Source: Acidimicrobiia bacterium
Lineage (GTDB): Bacteria; Actinomycetota; Acidimicrobiia; Spongiisociales; UBA5794
DNA: 48,730 nucleotides
Assembly (NCBI GenBank): GCA_030065575.1
Contig: JASJDZ010000005.1
Location: 65,114-113,843 of the forward strand
Reading direction: 5' to 3'
How positions within the stretch are numbered: the first letter of the stretch is position 1; each line of letters begins with the position of its first letter. The translations under genes were made by a program, and so were the position numbers. This document shows, one piece after another, positions 25,012 to 33,795 of the stretch. A model generated the notes under the pieces. The model saw only the letters and a list, made by a program, of their open reading frames with translations. It was not told the origin of the DNA and searched no databases.

Positions 25012-26879
25012 GATTGGTCCTCTAGTAGTTCAACGATCTTCTTGGTTATCTCGGTCGCCATGAATGGCGCCCCCTGTACCTTGCTCAAACTGACCGTGGG
25101 GGTCAGGTACTGAGCGCGGAGGACTGCAGAGAGCTGGCCCCGGTTCATCTCCGGTACCAGCACTTTGCTGTATCTCGCCAGGATCTCCTCGAGGTTGCGG
25201 GGGAACGGGTTGAGGTACCGGATGTGAACGTGGGCAGTGGGGTAGCCGTCTCGGTTGGCATTGTTGACACCAGCTCGCACGCTGCCGAAGGTCGAACCCC
25301 ATGACACAACGAGCAGCTTGGCATCGTCGGGCCCGTACACCTCCACCTCGGGGATGTCGTTGGCAATGCCGGCGATCTTGGCCGCCCTGGCCGCGGTCAT
25401 CATCTCGTGATTATCGGGGTCGTATGAGACGTTGCCGGTGAGCGCCTCCTTCTCCAATCCCCCAACGCGATGCTCTAACCCCGGCGTCCCCGGAATGGCC
25501 CACGGGCGGGCGCCGGTCACCTCGTCGCGGGCGTACGGATAGAACACTCCCTCCGGCCCATTCGGCTCGGTCGCGTGCGACACGGAAATGGCCGGTAGAT
25601 CGTCGAAGTCGGGCAGGCGCCACGGCTCGGCTCCATTGGCCAGGTAGCCATCCGACAGGAGGATCACCGGTGTCATGTACTTCAGGGCAATTCGCGCCGC
25701 TTCCATGGCAATTGCGAAAGCATCGCTCGGTGACGACGGGGCGAGCACCGGTACCGGGGCTTCGCCGTGCCGGCCGTACAGGGCGATCATGAGATCGGAT
25801 TGCTCGACTTTGGTCGGCAGACCGGTAGACGGCCCGGCACGTTGCACATCGACGAGGATGAGCGGCAGTTCGGTCATCAGGGCCAGGCTCATCGTCTCGC
25901 TCTTGAGCGCTACCCCCGGTCCAGAGGTGGTAGTCACGGCCAGGTGTCCCGTGAATGCAGCACCGAGGGAAACACCAACTCCGGCGATCTCATCCTCCGC
26001 CTGGAATGTCTTGACCCCGAAGTGCTTGAGACGGGCAATCTCCTCGAGAATCGACGTGGCCGGTGTAATCGGGTAGGACCCGAGGAAGAGGGTGAGACCG
26101 GCCGACTTGGCCGCCGCCACCAGGCCCCAGGCCAGAGCCTGGTTGCCGGTTATGTTCGTATAGGTGCCCGAAGGCAGCTTGGCGGGCAAGATCTCGTAGG
26201 TGTGGTGGAATTCTTCTGTCGTGTTGCCGAAGTTGAACCCAGCCCGGAAAGCCTCGAGATTGGCCTGGCCGACTGGTGTGTCCGTACCAAACTTCTTGTC
26301 GATCCACTCGTAGATGGGATCAGTGGGACGGTTGAACATCCAGGAGATCAGCCCGAGTGCAAAGAAATTCTTCGACCGGAGCACCGACCGGCCCTTGACT
26401 CCGGTTTCGGCGACGGCGATCTTCGTGAGCTTCTCCATTGGCGCCGTCATCACGTGATAGCTGGCCAGGCTGCCATCGGTGAGTGGGTTACCGTCGTATC
26501 CCGCCTTCTCCAGGTTGCGGCTATCGAAAGAATCCTCGTTGACGAGGATGAGACCGCCGGCGACAACGTCGCGCAAGTTGGCCTTGAGGGCGGCCGGGTT
26601 CATGGCGACCAGGACGTCGGCCTCATCGCCATGAGTGAGAATGTCCCAATCGGCAATGTGGACCTGGAAAGACGAAACGCCGGCCAGCGTCCCCTGTGGG
26701 GCACGAATCTCGGCCGGGTAGTCCGGGAAGGTGGCGAGATCGTTACCGAAAGCGGCTGATGACTCGGTGAATCTGCTGCCGGCGAGCTGCATACCGTCGC
26801 CGGAATCGCCTGCGAATCGGATGACCACCCGGTCCTTCTTCTCGGGTGGCTTGGGGGGAGACAGAGTCTCTTCCTGCAT
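25008..26879 (-). CDS. korA: 2-oxoacid:ferredoxin oxidoreductase, alpha subunit (gamma-alpha fusion)
   Basis: A 623-residue fusion. Residues 15-200 form the gamma domain (VVIRFAGDSGDGMQLAGSRF). Residues 225-600 form the alpha domain, with GNQALAWGLVAAAKSAGL, YPITPATSILEEIA and the AEDEIAGVGVSLGAAFTG segment. I start at 26879 because TAGGAGC lies just upstream and the frame before it has no homology; the open frame continues to 27272 inside the amidase gene. No separate delta (ferredoxin) subunit is adjacent, as is usual for actinobacterial KorAB. Confidence 0.93.
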   Translation of the reverse strand: MQEETLSPPKPPEKKDRVVIRFAGDSGDGMQLAGSRFTESSAAFGNDLATFPDYPAEIRAPQGTLAGVSSFQVHIADWDILTHGDEADVLVAMNPAALKANLRDVVAGGLILVNEDSFDSRNLEKAGYDGNPLTDGSLASYHVMTAPMEKLTKIAVAETGVKGRSVLRSKNFFALGLISWMFNRPTDPIYEWIDKKFGTDTPVGQANLEAFRAGFNFGNTTEEFHHTYEILPAKLPSGTYTNITGNQALAWGLVAAAKSAGLTLFLGSYPITPATSILEEIARLKHFGVKTFQAEDEIAGVGVSLGAAFTGHLAVTTTSGPGVALKSETMSLALMTELPLILVDVQRAGPSTGLPTKVEQSDLMIALYGRHGEAPVPVLAPSSPSDAFAIAMEAARIALKYMTPVILLSDGYLANGAEPWRLPDFDDLPAISVSHATEPNGPEGVFYPYARDEVTGARPWAIPGTPGLEHRVGGLEKEALTGNVSYDPDNHEMMTAARAAKIAGIANDIPEVEVYGPDDAKLLVVSWGSTFGSVRAGVNNANRDGYPTAHVHIRYLNPFPRNLEEILARYSKVLVPEMNRGQLSAVLRAQYLTPTVSLSKVQGAPFMATEITKKIVELLEDQS

Positions 26880-26976
26880 GGTGGAAGCTCCTAATGGCCG
26901 GTTAGCTGATGAATCCCAAATTGCCTGATCTGCTGCTCGGATCGCCGAACGCGACGTACCAAGCCAGGCATCCAGT

Positions 26977-28398
26977 TTATGCAGGTGGATGCACGTTGGG
27001 GGACATATTTCCCCCCGTCGGAGGACGGCATCTACTGATGCCCTCCCGCTCCAGCAGAGAGCCCAGAGCGAGCAGGTGATGCTCGCCCCATCGCCGCCCG
27101 ATGAACTGGACGCTGGGCGGTGGGACGCCGTCTCTGTCGAGTGGCAGAACGATTGCGGGAAGCCCTGTCTGGTTGACCAGCGCCGAGTAACGGCTGAGTG
27201 GCGGGCGGTAGGGTACCCGTCGGCCGGCCACGTCGATCTCGTCCTCACCGATGGGTTTGACGTTGGCCGCAACTGCCGGTGTCATTAGATAGTCGCAACG
27301 CCGGAGTGCTTCCTCGGCGGTATTGCGCACCAGTGATCGCCACTGCTGAGCTGCGATGTAGCGGCGAGGATCAGTGGCGAATACCTCTTCGAGGCGATGA
27401 GACACTTCGGTGCCGTAGGTTGCGGGGCGGTCGTGCCAGCGCTGCTCGTGAACGAGGGCCACCTCCGGGTATGCGACATCTTCGATCTGGCGGGATGGGA
27501 CCAGGTCGGGCAGGGCGAGATCGATGACTTGCGCACCGAGGGACTCAACTGCGACCCGGGACTCGACGAAGGCCGCAGTGATTGTCTCGTTCTGCGGAAG
27601 GTCGACCCAGGGATGGGGGATGCCGATGGTGGTCGCACGCAGTGATTCCAGGGCGGCGGAGCCGATCACCGGCTGCGGTGCCGACCATGCGTCGGCCGCG
27701 TCGTAGCCGGCAATCGCCTCGTATACGAGGGCGGCGTCATTGGTGCTGCGCGCCAGCGGTCCGACAGTGTCGAGGGATGGGGCCAGCGGGAACACACCCG
27801 TCAACGACACCCGGCCGTGGGTCACCTTGAGCCCGACGACACCGCAGAGGGCGGCGGGGACACGGATCGATCCTCCCGTATCGGTGCCTATTGCCGCCGC
27901 TACCGATCCCGCGGCGACTGCGGCTGCGGAGCCTCCGGAGGATCCACCCGGTGACAGCTCGGGATTCCAGGGGTTCCGAACCGGCCCGAACCAGGGGTTT
28001 TCGCTGGAGAAGCCAAATGCGTACTCGTGGAGGCCGGTGCGGCCGAGAATCACTGCTCCGGCCGCCTGGAGCCGGTCGACCACAGTTGCATTTTGCGTGG
28101 ATAGCGCTGTTGGGTAGCTGCTGCCGGCGGTGTTGGGATAGCCGGCATGATCCATAAGGTCCTTGAGGGCGAGGGGCACGCCGGCCAGCGGGCCAACCTC
28201 CTGGCCCTCCTGGATGCGACGGTCGATGGTCGCTGCTGCCGCCAACGCACCCTCATGGTCGAGGAGGGTGTATGCGTTGAGGTCCTGCTGGATCTGCTCC
28301 GACTTCGTCAGGTGGTCGGCGATCACAGAGGTAGCGGTGACCTTTCCTCCGGCAACAGCATCGGCGATGGCAGCGACGCCGGTAGGAAGTGTGCTCAT
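26977..28398 (-). CDS. Amidase signature family hydrolase
   Basis: A 473-residue member of the amidase signature family (GatA-like, but likely a free amidase because gatB and gatC are absent). The catalytic Ser-cisSer-Lys set is present: Lys in VPLALKDLMDHAG, the glycine-serine loop PGGSSGGSAAAVA, and GTDTGGSIRVPAA with the nucleophile Ser. The substrate is unknown. The start at 28398 overlaps the stop of the upstream DUF3048 gene (ATGA), showing a two-gene operon. An upstream ATG at 28521 would lie inside that gene. Confidence 0.9.
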   Translation of the reverse strand: MSTLPTGVAAIADAVAGGKVTATSVIADHLTKSEQIQQDLNAYTLLDHEGALAAAATIDRRIQEGQEVGPLAGVPLALKDLMDHAGYPNTAGSSYPTALSTQNATVVDRLQAAGAVILGRTGLHEYAFGFSSENPWFGPVRNPWNPELSPGGSSGGSAAAVAAGSVAAAIGTDTGGSIRVPAALCGVVGLKVTHGRVSLTGVFPLAPSLDTVGPLARSTNDAALVYEAIAGYDAADAWSAPQPVIGSAALESLRATTIGIPHPWVDLPQNETITAAFVESRVAVESLGAQVIDLALPDLVPSRQIEDVAYPEVALVHEQRWHDRPATYGTEVSHRLEEVFATDPRRYIAAQQWRSLVRNTAEEALRRCDYLMTPAVAANVKPIGEDEIDVAGRRVPYRPPLSRYSALVNQTGLPAIVLPLDRDGVPPPSVQFIGRRWGEHHLLALGSLLEREGISRCRPPTGGNMSPNVHPPA

Positions 28399-29510
28399 TC
28401 CCAGGTGACTCGCTGATTGCTGGGGAAGATGGAGATCCAGAGCCGGCCCGCCGGAACGGTGATTGGTGATCCGTCGGGCAGCGTGAGCTCGAAACGCTCT
28501 CCTGCCGACGAACGTTGCCACTCACCTTCGATCACCAGGCCGTCGTAGAACACGTAGGCCGTACCGCTGCCAACCGTGTCCAGCGCCGGCACGGATGAGC
28601 CGGCTCCACTGGACGACCTGGCTGTGTAGCGCATCGCTTCGATGACAACGAGGGTGTCTGTCGAGATCTGGGTATCAACCTGCTCGGCTCCCTCAACCGG
28701 CGCACTCCGCCAGTTGTGGGGGTTGTCTCCGTTGAACCGGACGTACTCTTCTCCGGTCCATTGCCAGCGCACGACGGGGTTGTTCGACCAGTCGAGGTTC
28801 ACGACGTCGGCACCGGGCTCGCCCGGAGTCGGCTCCCCGAATTCAAAGATCGGCTCGGCCGGGGGATCATCGGCAAACCCGCGGCGATCCGACTCCTCGC
28901 GCATGAGCACGGTCGACCCGTACAGGTTGTGGGGCGCCGAGCGGCTTCTGATCCGGAATGTGGTGTTGCCGTTGTCGCCGAGCAGCTTGACGTCGTAGCC
29001 GAGAATCAGCGAGACCACCCATGACTGTGCTCCCGAAATCTGCAGTGGAGCGTCGAGGTACTTGACGAGAGTTGGATCGGTTGGCCGTCCCGAGCGGATC
29101 GGCCCGAGGTACTCGGCATCGCTGTGGTGGTAGAGCGCAATGAATCGCGTCAGTCCGCCTTCTACCAGAAGCTCGTACATGGCATCGGCCTGCTCGATTC
29201 CCGACTGCGGCCGAGCGTTCCAGTGATTGTCGACCTTCACGGCGATCACCCGACGATCGAGCGCTGCTTCGTCTTCGACCCCCATGCCGTTGAGGGGGGA
29301 CATGGGAAGCGGAGCCGTGGTGGTCGTTGTCGTTGTGGTTGTTGTTGTCGTGGTCGTGGTGGGCGCTGTGGTGCTGGGGGCCGCCGTAGTCTCGACGGGA
29401 GCCAGTGTCGTCATTTGCCCGAGGGTGGTTGTGGTGGAGTCCCCGTTTCCGCATGCGGCTGCCATGACGACGAACACGAGTGCGATCAACATGAGTCTGT
29501 GCGGTTTCAC
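28395..29510 (-). CDS. DUF3048 lipoprotein with poly-Thr linker
   Basis: This 371-residue protein is a second DUF3048 (YerB-like) protein. The GTG at 29510 gives VKPHRLMLIALVFVVMAAAC, a lipoprotein signal with lipobox Cys20. A TACACT box 8 nt before this GTG supports the choice over the ATG at 29492. A linker with about 15 consecutive Thr precedes PLNGMGV, VIAVKVDNHWNARPQ and LGPIRSGRPTD, the DUF3048 signature. Cotranscription with an amidase is not something I can explain. Compare the TM-anchored paralogue at 5135. Confidence 0.88.
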   Translation of the reverse strand: MKPHRLMLIALVFVVMAAACGNGDSTTTTLGQMTTLAPVETTAAPSTTAPTTTTTTTTTTTTTTTAPLPMSPLNGMGVEDEAALDRRVIAVKVDNHWNARPQSGIEQADAMYELLVEGGLTRFIALYHHSDAEYLGPIRSGRPTDPTLVKYLDAPLQISGAQSWVVSLILGYDVKLLGDNGNTTFRIRSRSAPHNLYGSTVLMREESDRRGFADDPPAEPIFEFGEPTPGEPGADVVNLDWSNNPVVRWQWTGEEYVRFNGDNPHNWRSAPVEGAEQVDTQISTDTLVVIEAMRYTARSSSGAGSSVPALDTVGSGTAYVFYDGLVIEGEWQRSSAGERFELTLPDGSPITVPAGRLWISIFPSNQRVTWE

Positions 29511-29518
29511 GAAGGGGG

Positions 29519-29524
29519 AGTGTA
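29519..29524 (-). promoter_or_regulatory. TANNNT box before GTG 29510 (minus)
   Basis: TACACT on the minus strand is 8 nt before the GTG start of the DUF3048 lipoprotein gene. The intervening bases are C-rich and lack a Shine-Dalgarno. Confidence 0.5.
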
Positions 29525-29555
29525 TACGGGGTCCGGAAACAAGCGAGGTTCCTGG

Positions 29556-29561
29556 TAGCTT
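29556..29561 (+). promoter_or_regulatory. TANNNT box before ATG 29569
   Basis: TAGCTT is 7 nt before the AlkD-like start. Together with the minus-strand box at 29519 it makes a compact divergent promoter pair in a 58-nt gap. Confidence 0.5.
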
Positions 29562-29568
29562 CGACGCC

Positions 29569-30246
29569 ATGGACGAACTCATAGCTCTCGTTGCCACCGA
29601 GCTGGCGGCTCGCGCTGACCCGGAGAAGGCGAGTGGGATGGCCGCCTACCTGAAGACCGAAATGCCGTTCTACGGTGTGCAGAAGAAGGGTCGCACGGAG
29701 GTCATTCGCAAGGTACGGGCGGAGTTTCCCATCTCGAGCAACAATGACTACCGGAAGGCAGTCCTCGCTCTTTGGGCTCAACCCCACCGTGAAGAGAAGT
29801 ACCTTGCGATCGGTATCGCCAAAGACAGTACCGAGTTTGTCACTGCCGAGAACGTCGATCTCTATCGGCAGCTGATCGTCGAAGGCGCGTGGTGGGACTT
29901 CGTCGACGATGTTGCCATCAACTGCGTTGGCATGGTCCATCTGCGCGAGCGCGAGTTGATGGAGCCGGTCATTGAGGCCTGGATCGACGACGATGACATG
30001 TGGCTACGACGGACTGCTCTCATCTCGCCGATCAAGCACAAGGACGACACCGACTACAAGACGTTGTTCGCTCACTGTCTCCGCCGCGCTCACGAGAAGG
30101 AGTTCTTCATCCGCAAGGCCATCGGGTGGACACTTCGGGAGTATGCCAAGACCCGGCCGGATCGAGTGCGGTCCTTCTTGCTGGAGCATCGCGACCAATG
30201 GTCGGGGCTGAGCTTTCGGGAAGCGGCCAAGCACCTGGACATCTAA
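29569..30246 (+). CDS. AlkD-like DNA alkylation repair protein
   Basis: A 225-residue HEAT-like repeat protein of the DNA alkylation repair (AlkD/AlkC) family, which excises bulky or cationic alkylated purines without base flipping. Family features seen are the MAAYLKTEMPFYGVQ N-terminal helix, WDFVDDVAINCVG, DDMWLRRTALISPIKHK and EFFIRKAIGWTLREYAK. The Trp and Asp residues of the DNA-facing groove appear kept. The start at 29569 is supported by the box 7 nt upstream; the open frame extends back to 29227 but overlaps the divergent gene. Confidence 0.9.
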   Translation: MDELIALVATELAARADPEKASGMAAYLKTEMPFYGVQKKGRTEVIRKVRAEFPISSNNDYRKAVLALWAQPHREEKYLAIGIAKDSTEFVTAENVDLYRQLIVEGAWWDFVDDVAINCVGMVHLRERELMEPVIEAWIDDDDMWLRRTALISPIKHKDDTDYKTLFAHCLRRAHEKEFFIRKAIGWTLREYAKTRPDRVRSFLLEHRDQWSGLSFREAAKHLDI

Positions 30247-30261
30247 TTGCGAGCCGTGTCA

Positions 30262-30267
30262 TAGGAT
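30262..30267 (+). promoter_or_regulatory. TANNNT box before ATG 30274
   Basis: TAGGAT is 6 nt before the methyltransferase ATG, in the 27-nt gap after the AlkD-like gene. Confidence 0.45.
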
Positions 30268-30273
30268 TGTGCG

Positions 30274-30873
30274 ATGAGTCAAAGAGACCTGTGGAATCAA
30301 CGCTATAGCCAGAAAGGATCGGTCTGGGGGGCAGCTCCCAATCAGTTTGTCGCCGATCGCCTGGTCGATCTCGAACCGTGCCGAATCCTCGACCTCGGGT
30401 GTGGGCAGGGGCGCAATGCAATATGGCTCGCCGGGCGCGGGCACGAGGTGACCGCCATCGATGTGTCAGACCTGGCGATCGCGCAAGCCGAGGAGTTGGC
30501 CGAGGCGGCCGGAGTTGATATCGAATTCGTTGTCGCGGACGTTGCAGCCTGGGAACCTGCGCGGGCCGACTTTGACCTCGTGCTCCTTTCCTATTTCCAG
30601 GCGACCGAGCCGACTCGGCGCGCGTTGCACCGCAAGGCGGCTGATGCCCTGGTTCCCGGGGGGAAGGTCTTCATCATCGCTCACCACAAGGCGAACCTCG
30701 AGCACGGAATCGGCGGCCCGCCTTCTTTGGATGTCCTGTTCGATGAGGAAGAGCTTGCGGGGGACTTCGTGGGTTTTGCCATCGAAGAGAACACAAAGGT
30801 GCTGCGACACGTCGATAGGGGCGACATCGTCGGCGATGCCATCGATCTGTTGTTCCTGGCCAGGAAGGCCTAG
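30274..30873 (+). CDS. Class I SAM-dependent methyltransferase (TehB-like)
   Basis: A 199-residue Rossmann methyltransferase. Motif I is ILDLGCGQGRNAIWLA (residues 38-53), motif II VTAIDVSDLAIAQA, and the post-motif region DFDLVLLSYFQ. The short N-terminus starting MSQRDLWNQRYSQ is typical of TehB/thiopurine methyltransferase-like proteins. The substrate is unknown. Its last 4 bp overlap the stop of the convergent protease gene, with both TAG stops sharing the CTAG sequence. Confidence 0.87.
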   Translation: MSQRDLWNQRYSQKGSVWGAAPNQFVADRLVDLEPCRILDLGCGQGRNAIWLAGRGHEVTAIDVSDLAIAQAEELAEAAGVDIEFVVADVAAWEPARADFDLVLLSYFQATEPTRRALHRKAADALVPGGKVFIIAHHKANLEHGIGGPPSLDVLFDEEELAGDFVGFAIEENTKVLRHVDRGDIVGDAIDLLFLARKA

Positions 30874-31364
30874 AACCCAACTCGCCCGACTGATCCCGGC
30901 GGCCAGTAGCGTCCCACGACCTTCCACCGGGCCGCGCTCAGGCGTACTGGGCCGAGCAAACGGCTATCACCGGCCGATCGTGCTCGGTTGTCGCCGAGAA
31001 CGAAGATCTGGTCTAGGTCGAGGTTCCAGGTGCCCTCGGGAAGCGTCGGCCCGTCAGCCCAGGGCTCGGCCAGGACCGCATCGTTGGCGTGAACCTGGCC
31101 CCTGGAGATAACGATCTCCTCCCCGGGTAGTCCGACCACCCGCTTCACCAATTCGAATCCCTCCCGATGAGGGTGCTCGAAGATGATTATGTCGCCCCGT
31201 TCCAGGGATTGGCGGCTCGGTTGTGCGACTACATAGTCTCCCGCTAGCAGTGTGGGCGCCATCGACTCCTCTGCGATTTGGTAGCGGCGGAGGCGGCCCC
31301 TCAGCCCGGTGTAGGCGAGGAGCGTTGCTGTCCCGATCAGGGCAAGTCGCCTGCTGGGTCGCAT
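30870..31364 (-). CDS. sodX: Nickel-type superoxide dismutase maturation protease
   Basis: A small S26-type signal peptidase of 164 residues. One N-terminal hydrophobic segment (about 7-20) precedes the Ser-Lys dyad: Ser34 in EESMAPTL and Lys74 in LVKRVVGLPGE. The C-terminal box FVLGDNRARSAGDSRLLGPV is also present. It lies divergently beside sodN, the standard arrangement for the protease that removes the Ni-SOD propeptide and exposes the N-terminal His. Without that neighbour it would be called signal peptidase I. The start at 31364 follows AGGGA. Confidence 0.88.
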   Translation of the reverse strand: MRPSRRLALIGTATLLAYTGLRGRLRRYQIAEESMAPTLLAGDYVVAQPSRQSLERGDIIIFEHPHREGFELVKRVVGLPGEEIVISRGQVHANDAVLAEPWADGPTLPEGTWNLDLDQIFVLGDNRARSAGDSRLLGPVRLSAARWKVVGRYWPPGSVGRVGF

Positions 31365-31466
31365 GAGGTCCCTTCTCGACTCTATGCAACGGTACCGGAC
31401 GTCGCCCGCTTCTTGGTGGTCCGTGTATGGTCGCATCAGGAAAGACAAAACACCTGGAGGTGACCT

Positions 31467-31883
31467 GTGGGACTTTTCCGCCCTAGCCGCGTGGCTCACG
31501 CCCATTGCGATCTCTTCTGCGGGGTATACGACCCGGCGCAGGCGATGATCGAAGCCAAATCGGTGCTCAACTGCTGCACCAAGTATCACGGTTCCGATGA
31601 CGATGTCTTCCGTGCTCGTTGCATATCGATCAAGGAAGAACGTGCCGAGCTCGTCAAGCACCATCTGAGCGTTCTGTGGACCGATTTCTTCAAGCCGCCT
31701 CATCTCGAGCAGTTCCCACAGCTGCACGATCTCTTCTGGCGGGCGATCAAGGCTGCCGGCGATGCCAAGAAGTCGATGGATCCTGCGGTCTCGGAGGGCC
31801 TGATCGAGTTGATCCAGGAGATCTCAGACATCTTCTGGCAGACCGAAGCCGCCCAGGCAGCCGGCGTCTACCCACCGAGCTAG
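31467..31883 (+). CDS. sodN: Nickel superoxide dismutase
   Basis: Ni-SOD disproportionates superoxide in the cytoplasm. The GTG at 31467 has a strong GGAGG at 31456-31460. A 12-residue propeptide (MGLFRPSRVAHA) precedes the nickel hook HCDLFCGVYDPAQ. The N-terminal His1, Cys2 and Cys6 of the mature form bind nickel, and Tyr9 is kept. Mature position 5, normally Pro, is Phe here (codon TTC at 31515-31517). The remaining four-helix part (to residue 138) is standard, with HHLSVLWTDFFKPPHLE. A TATGGT box at 31426-31431 is a possible -10. The maturation protease gene is divergent, 102 nt away. Confidence 0.95.
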   Translation: MGLFRPSRVAHAHCDLFCGVYDPAQAMIEAKSVLNCCTKYHGSDDDVFRARCISIKEERAELVKHHLSVLWTDFFKPPHLEQFPQLHDLFWRAIKAAGDAKKSMDPAVSEGLIELIQEISDIFWQTEAAQAAGVYPPS

Positions 31884-31936
31884 TACCCGGCCTGCCTCAG
31901 GTACCGGTCGCGCATCGGTACCCGACGTCAGGTTTC

Positions 31937-31968
31937 AAAGGGGTTGCTGCGTTTGCGGCAACCCCTTT
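31937..31968. terminator. Strong hairpin after sodN
   Basis: AAAGGGGTTGC (31937-31947) pairs perfectly with GCAACCCCTTT (31958-31968) around a 10-nt loop. There is no long T run after it, so it may terminate inefficiently or from both sides. The rest of the 273-nt gap to 32156 shows nothing I can name. Confidence 0.65.
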
Positions 31969-32156
31969 GCCGTGCAGGTGGGTAGATAGCACTTTGCCGT
32001 CTTCCTCGAAGGATCTGTCGATCTGGCCAAGCTGCCTCCGCTGGATATGGTGGACGATCCAACAAACCCGGCGGAGGTCACAGTTGGGTTGGGTTACGCG
32101 GACGGGAGAGGTGCGCGGCGTTGCCGCCGATGAGCTGCGCCGTCACAACCGGGCCC

Positions 32157-33758
32157 CTACTGTCGATCGCCTGCCGACTCGGCCGGCTGGCCCTTCCGCT
32201 CGAACAACCATGTGTAGAGCAACCCGCTGGATAACACCACGATGCCGACAAAGGCAGCAGTTCCCAGGACCACGGTGGCGACGGAGACAACCGTGGTCGT
32301 GGTCGCTCCGAGTTCACTCACGTCGATGAGTTGTTCGACTACGTATGCGATGCCGAAGGCGGTTGCTCCACCCATTACCGCCGGAGGAATGACCCTGCCG
32401 GCTCGAGACAGGAGTCTGCGTAACCGTTGCCTGTCTTCCGTGTCCGCGTACCACACAGCAGCCAGAATGCCCGTGTAGATGGCCAGGGCGAGCGTTGAGG
32501 CCACTGCAACGCCGCTGATCCCGAAGGTGTCCTGCAAGATGGCGTACAGGGGGATCGCAATGATCGTTGCTGCCGTCCCGACCACGACCGGTGTCCACAT
32601 CTCCCGCCGGGCGTAGAAGGCTCGGTTCAGGATCTGCAGACCCCCCCAGATCGGGATCGCAAACGCATAGAAGAACAGGGCGTCGGCCGTTCCGAGGGTG
32701 TTGTCGGGGGTGAAGTTGTTGCGTTCGAACAACGCACGGACAATCGGGATAGTGATTGCTGCCATCAGGGCTGCGGCGATCGTCGAGAGCACAAGCACAG
32801 CTTGTAGAGCCTTGTCCACCGTGCGCTTCATCTCATTGATGCGGCCCTCGGCGAACAGGCGGGCAAGGAACGGATAGGCGGCGACTCCGGCCGCCTGTGC
32901 GACCACACCGACCGGCACCAGCATCGTCCGGCGGGCATAGTTGAGCTCAGTGGCGGCGCCCTCGCTGACGAATTGGCCGAAAACCCTCATGAAGGTCTCG
33001 TCGAGCACGACGATCGACTGGCCGATCATCAGCGGGAAGGCGATGAGGAGGTACTCCCACAGCACAGGGTTGCGCCACGGTATCCGGAGCGGAAGGCGCA
33101 TTCCTACCCGGCGGGCTCCCCACCACTGCAGTGCAAAGTTGCCGAGGAATGCCCCGGACAGAGCCCCCCAGATGAACCCTTCCGGTGAAGCTTCGCCGAC
33201 GATCGCCCAGGTGACTCCGCCGGTGATGATGCCGAGGTTGTAGATGATGGGCGCCAGCGTCGGAATGGTGAAGACTCCCTTTGTGTACTGGACGGCGCTG
33301 AACAGCGCGCCGAGCACAAAGAAGATCTGCGCCGGGAGGATGATCCGTGTGAAGCGGATTGTGTTTGCGATCTGATCAGCGCTGAAGCGAGGGAAGAGCA
33401 GTTCGATGATCTGGGGTGCCGCGACCCAACCGATGGCGACCAGGGCTGTGATGGCGATCGCAATCGGTCGGATGATTGCGCTGAGCGCCTCCCAACCGCC
33501 TTCTTCGTCATCCTCGGCTAGGTAGCGGGAGAAGATCGGGATGAACGTTATCGATAGGAACCCGCCGGCCAGCAGGTAGTTCAGGTAATCCGGAATGGCG
33601 AACGCGGCAACGTACTCGTCGGTAGATGCGTTCGCCCCCAGCAGAGAAGCAAAGATGATCTCCCGCAATTGACCGAGGATGCGGGAGATGAGCACTCCGG
33701 CCGCCACGATGAGTGCGGCGGCGCCCATGCGCTTTCCCAGCGAGGTTTCCTTGCTCAC
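32157..33758 (-). CDS. murJ: MurJ/MviN-family lipid II flippase
   Basis: A 533-residue polytopic membrane protein of the MOP superfamily with about 14 predicted helices. The N-terminus (ALIVAAGVLISRILGQLREI, residues 14-33) and FAIPDYLNYLLAGGFLSITF are typical of MurJ, which moves lipid II across the membrane. Some actinobacterial paralogues flip other lipid-linked glycans, and this gene is not beside other peptidoglycan genes, so the substrate is not certain. The GTG start at 33758 is backed by TACCTT 6 nt upstream, suggesting its own promoter although the ABC operon ends only 37 nt before it. Confidence 0.87.
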   Translation of the reverse strand: MSKETSLGKRMGAAALIVAAGVLISRILGQLREIIFASLLGANASTDEYVAAFAIPDYLNYLLAGGFLSITFIPIFSRYLAEDDEEGGWEALSAIIRPIAIAITALVAIGWVAAPQIIELLFPRFSADQIANTIRFTRIILPAQIFFVLGALFSAVQYTKGVFTIPTLAPIIYNLGIITGGVTWAIVGEASPEGFIWGALSGAFLGNFALQWWGARRVGMRLPLRIPWRNPVLWEYLLIAFPLMIGQSIVVLDETFMRVFGQFVSEGAATELNYARRTMLVPVGVVAQAAGVAAYPFLARLFAEGRINEMKRTVDKALQAVLVLSTIAAALMAAITIPIVRALFERNNFTPDNTLGTADALFFYAFAIPIWGGLQILNRAFYARREMWTPVVVGTAATIIAIPLYAILQDTFGISGVAVASTLALAIYTGILAAVWYADTEDRQRLRRLLSRAGRVIPPAVMGGATAFGIAYVVEQLIDVSELGATTTTVVSVATVVLGTAAFVGIVVLSSGLLYTWLFERKGQPAESAGDRQ

Positions 33759-33764
33759 GCCGTC

Positions 33765-33770
33765 AAGGTA
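33765..33770 (-). promoter_or_regulatory. TANNNT box before GTG 33758 (minus)
   Basis: TACCTT on the minus strand lies 6 nt before the murJ GTG. Confidence 0.45.
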
Positions 33771-33795
33771 GCGGCCCGACCGAGTTTTCCGGGGA

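Noticed and set aside
27000..27272. Longer korA start at 27272
   Set aside because: The extra 131 residues lie inside the amidase gene, are low-complexity and precede a good ribosome binding site at the shorter start.
29310..29370. GTT/GTC-rich low-complexity tract as a mobile or regulatory repeat
   Set aside because: It encodes the poly-Thr linker of the DUF3048 lipoprotein and varies at the third codon base.
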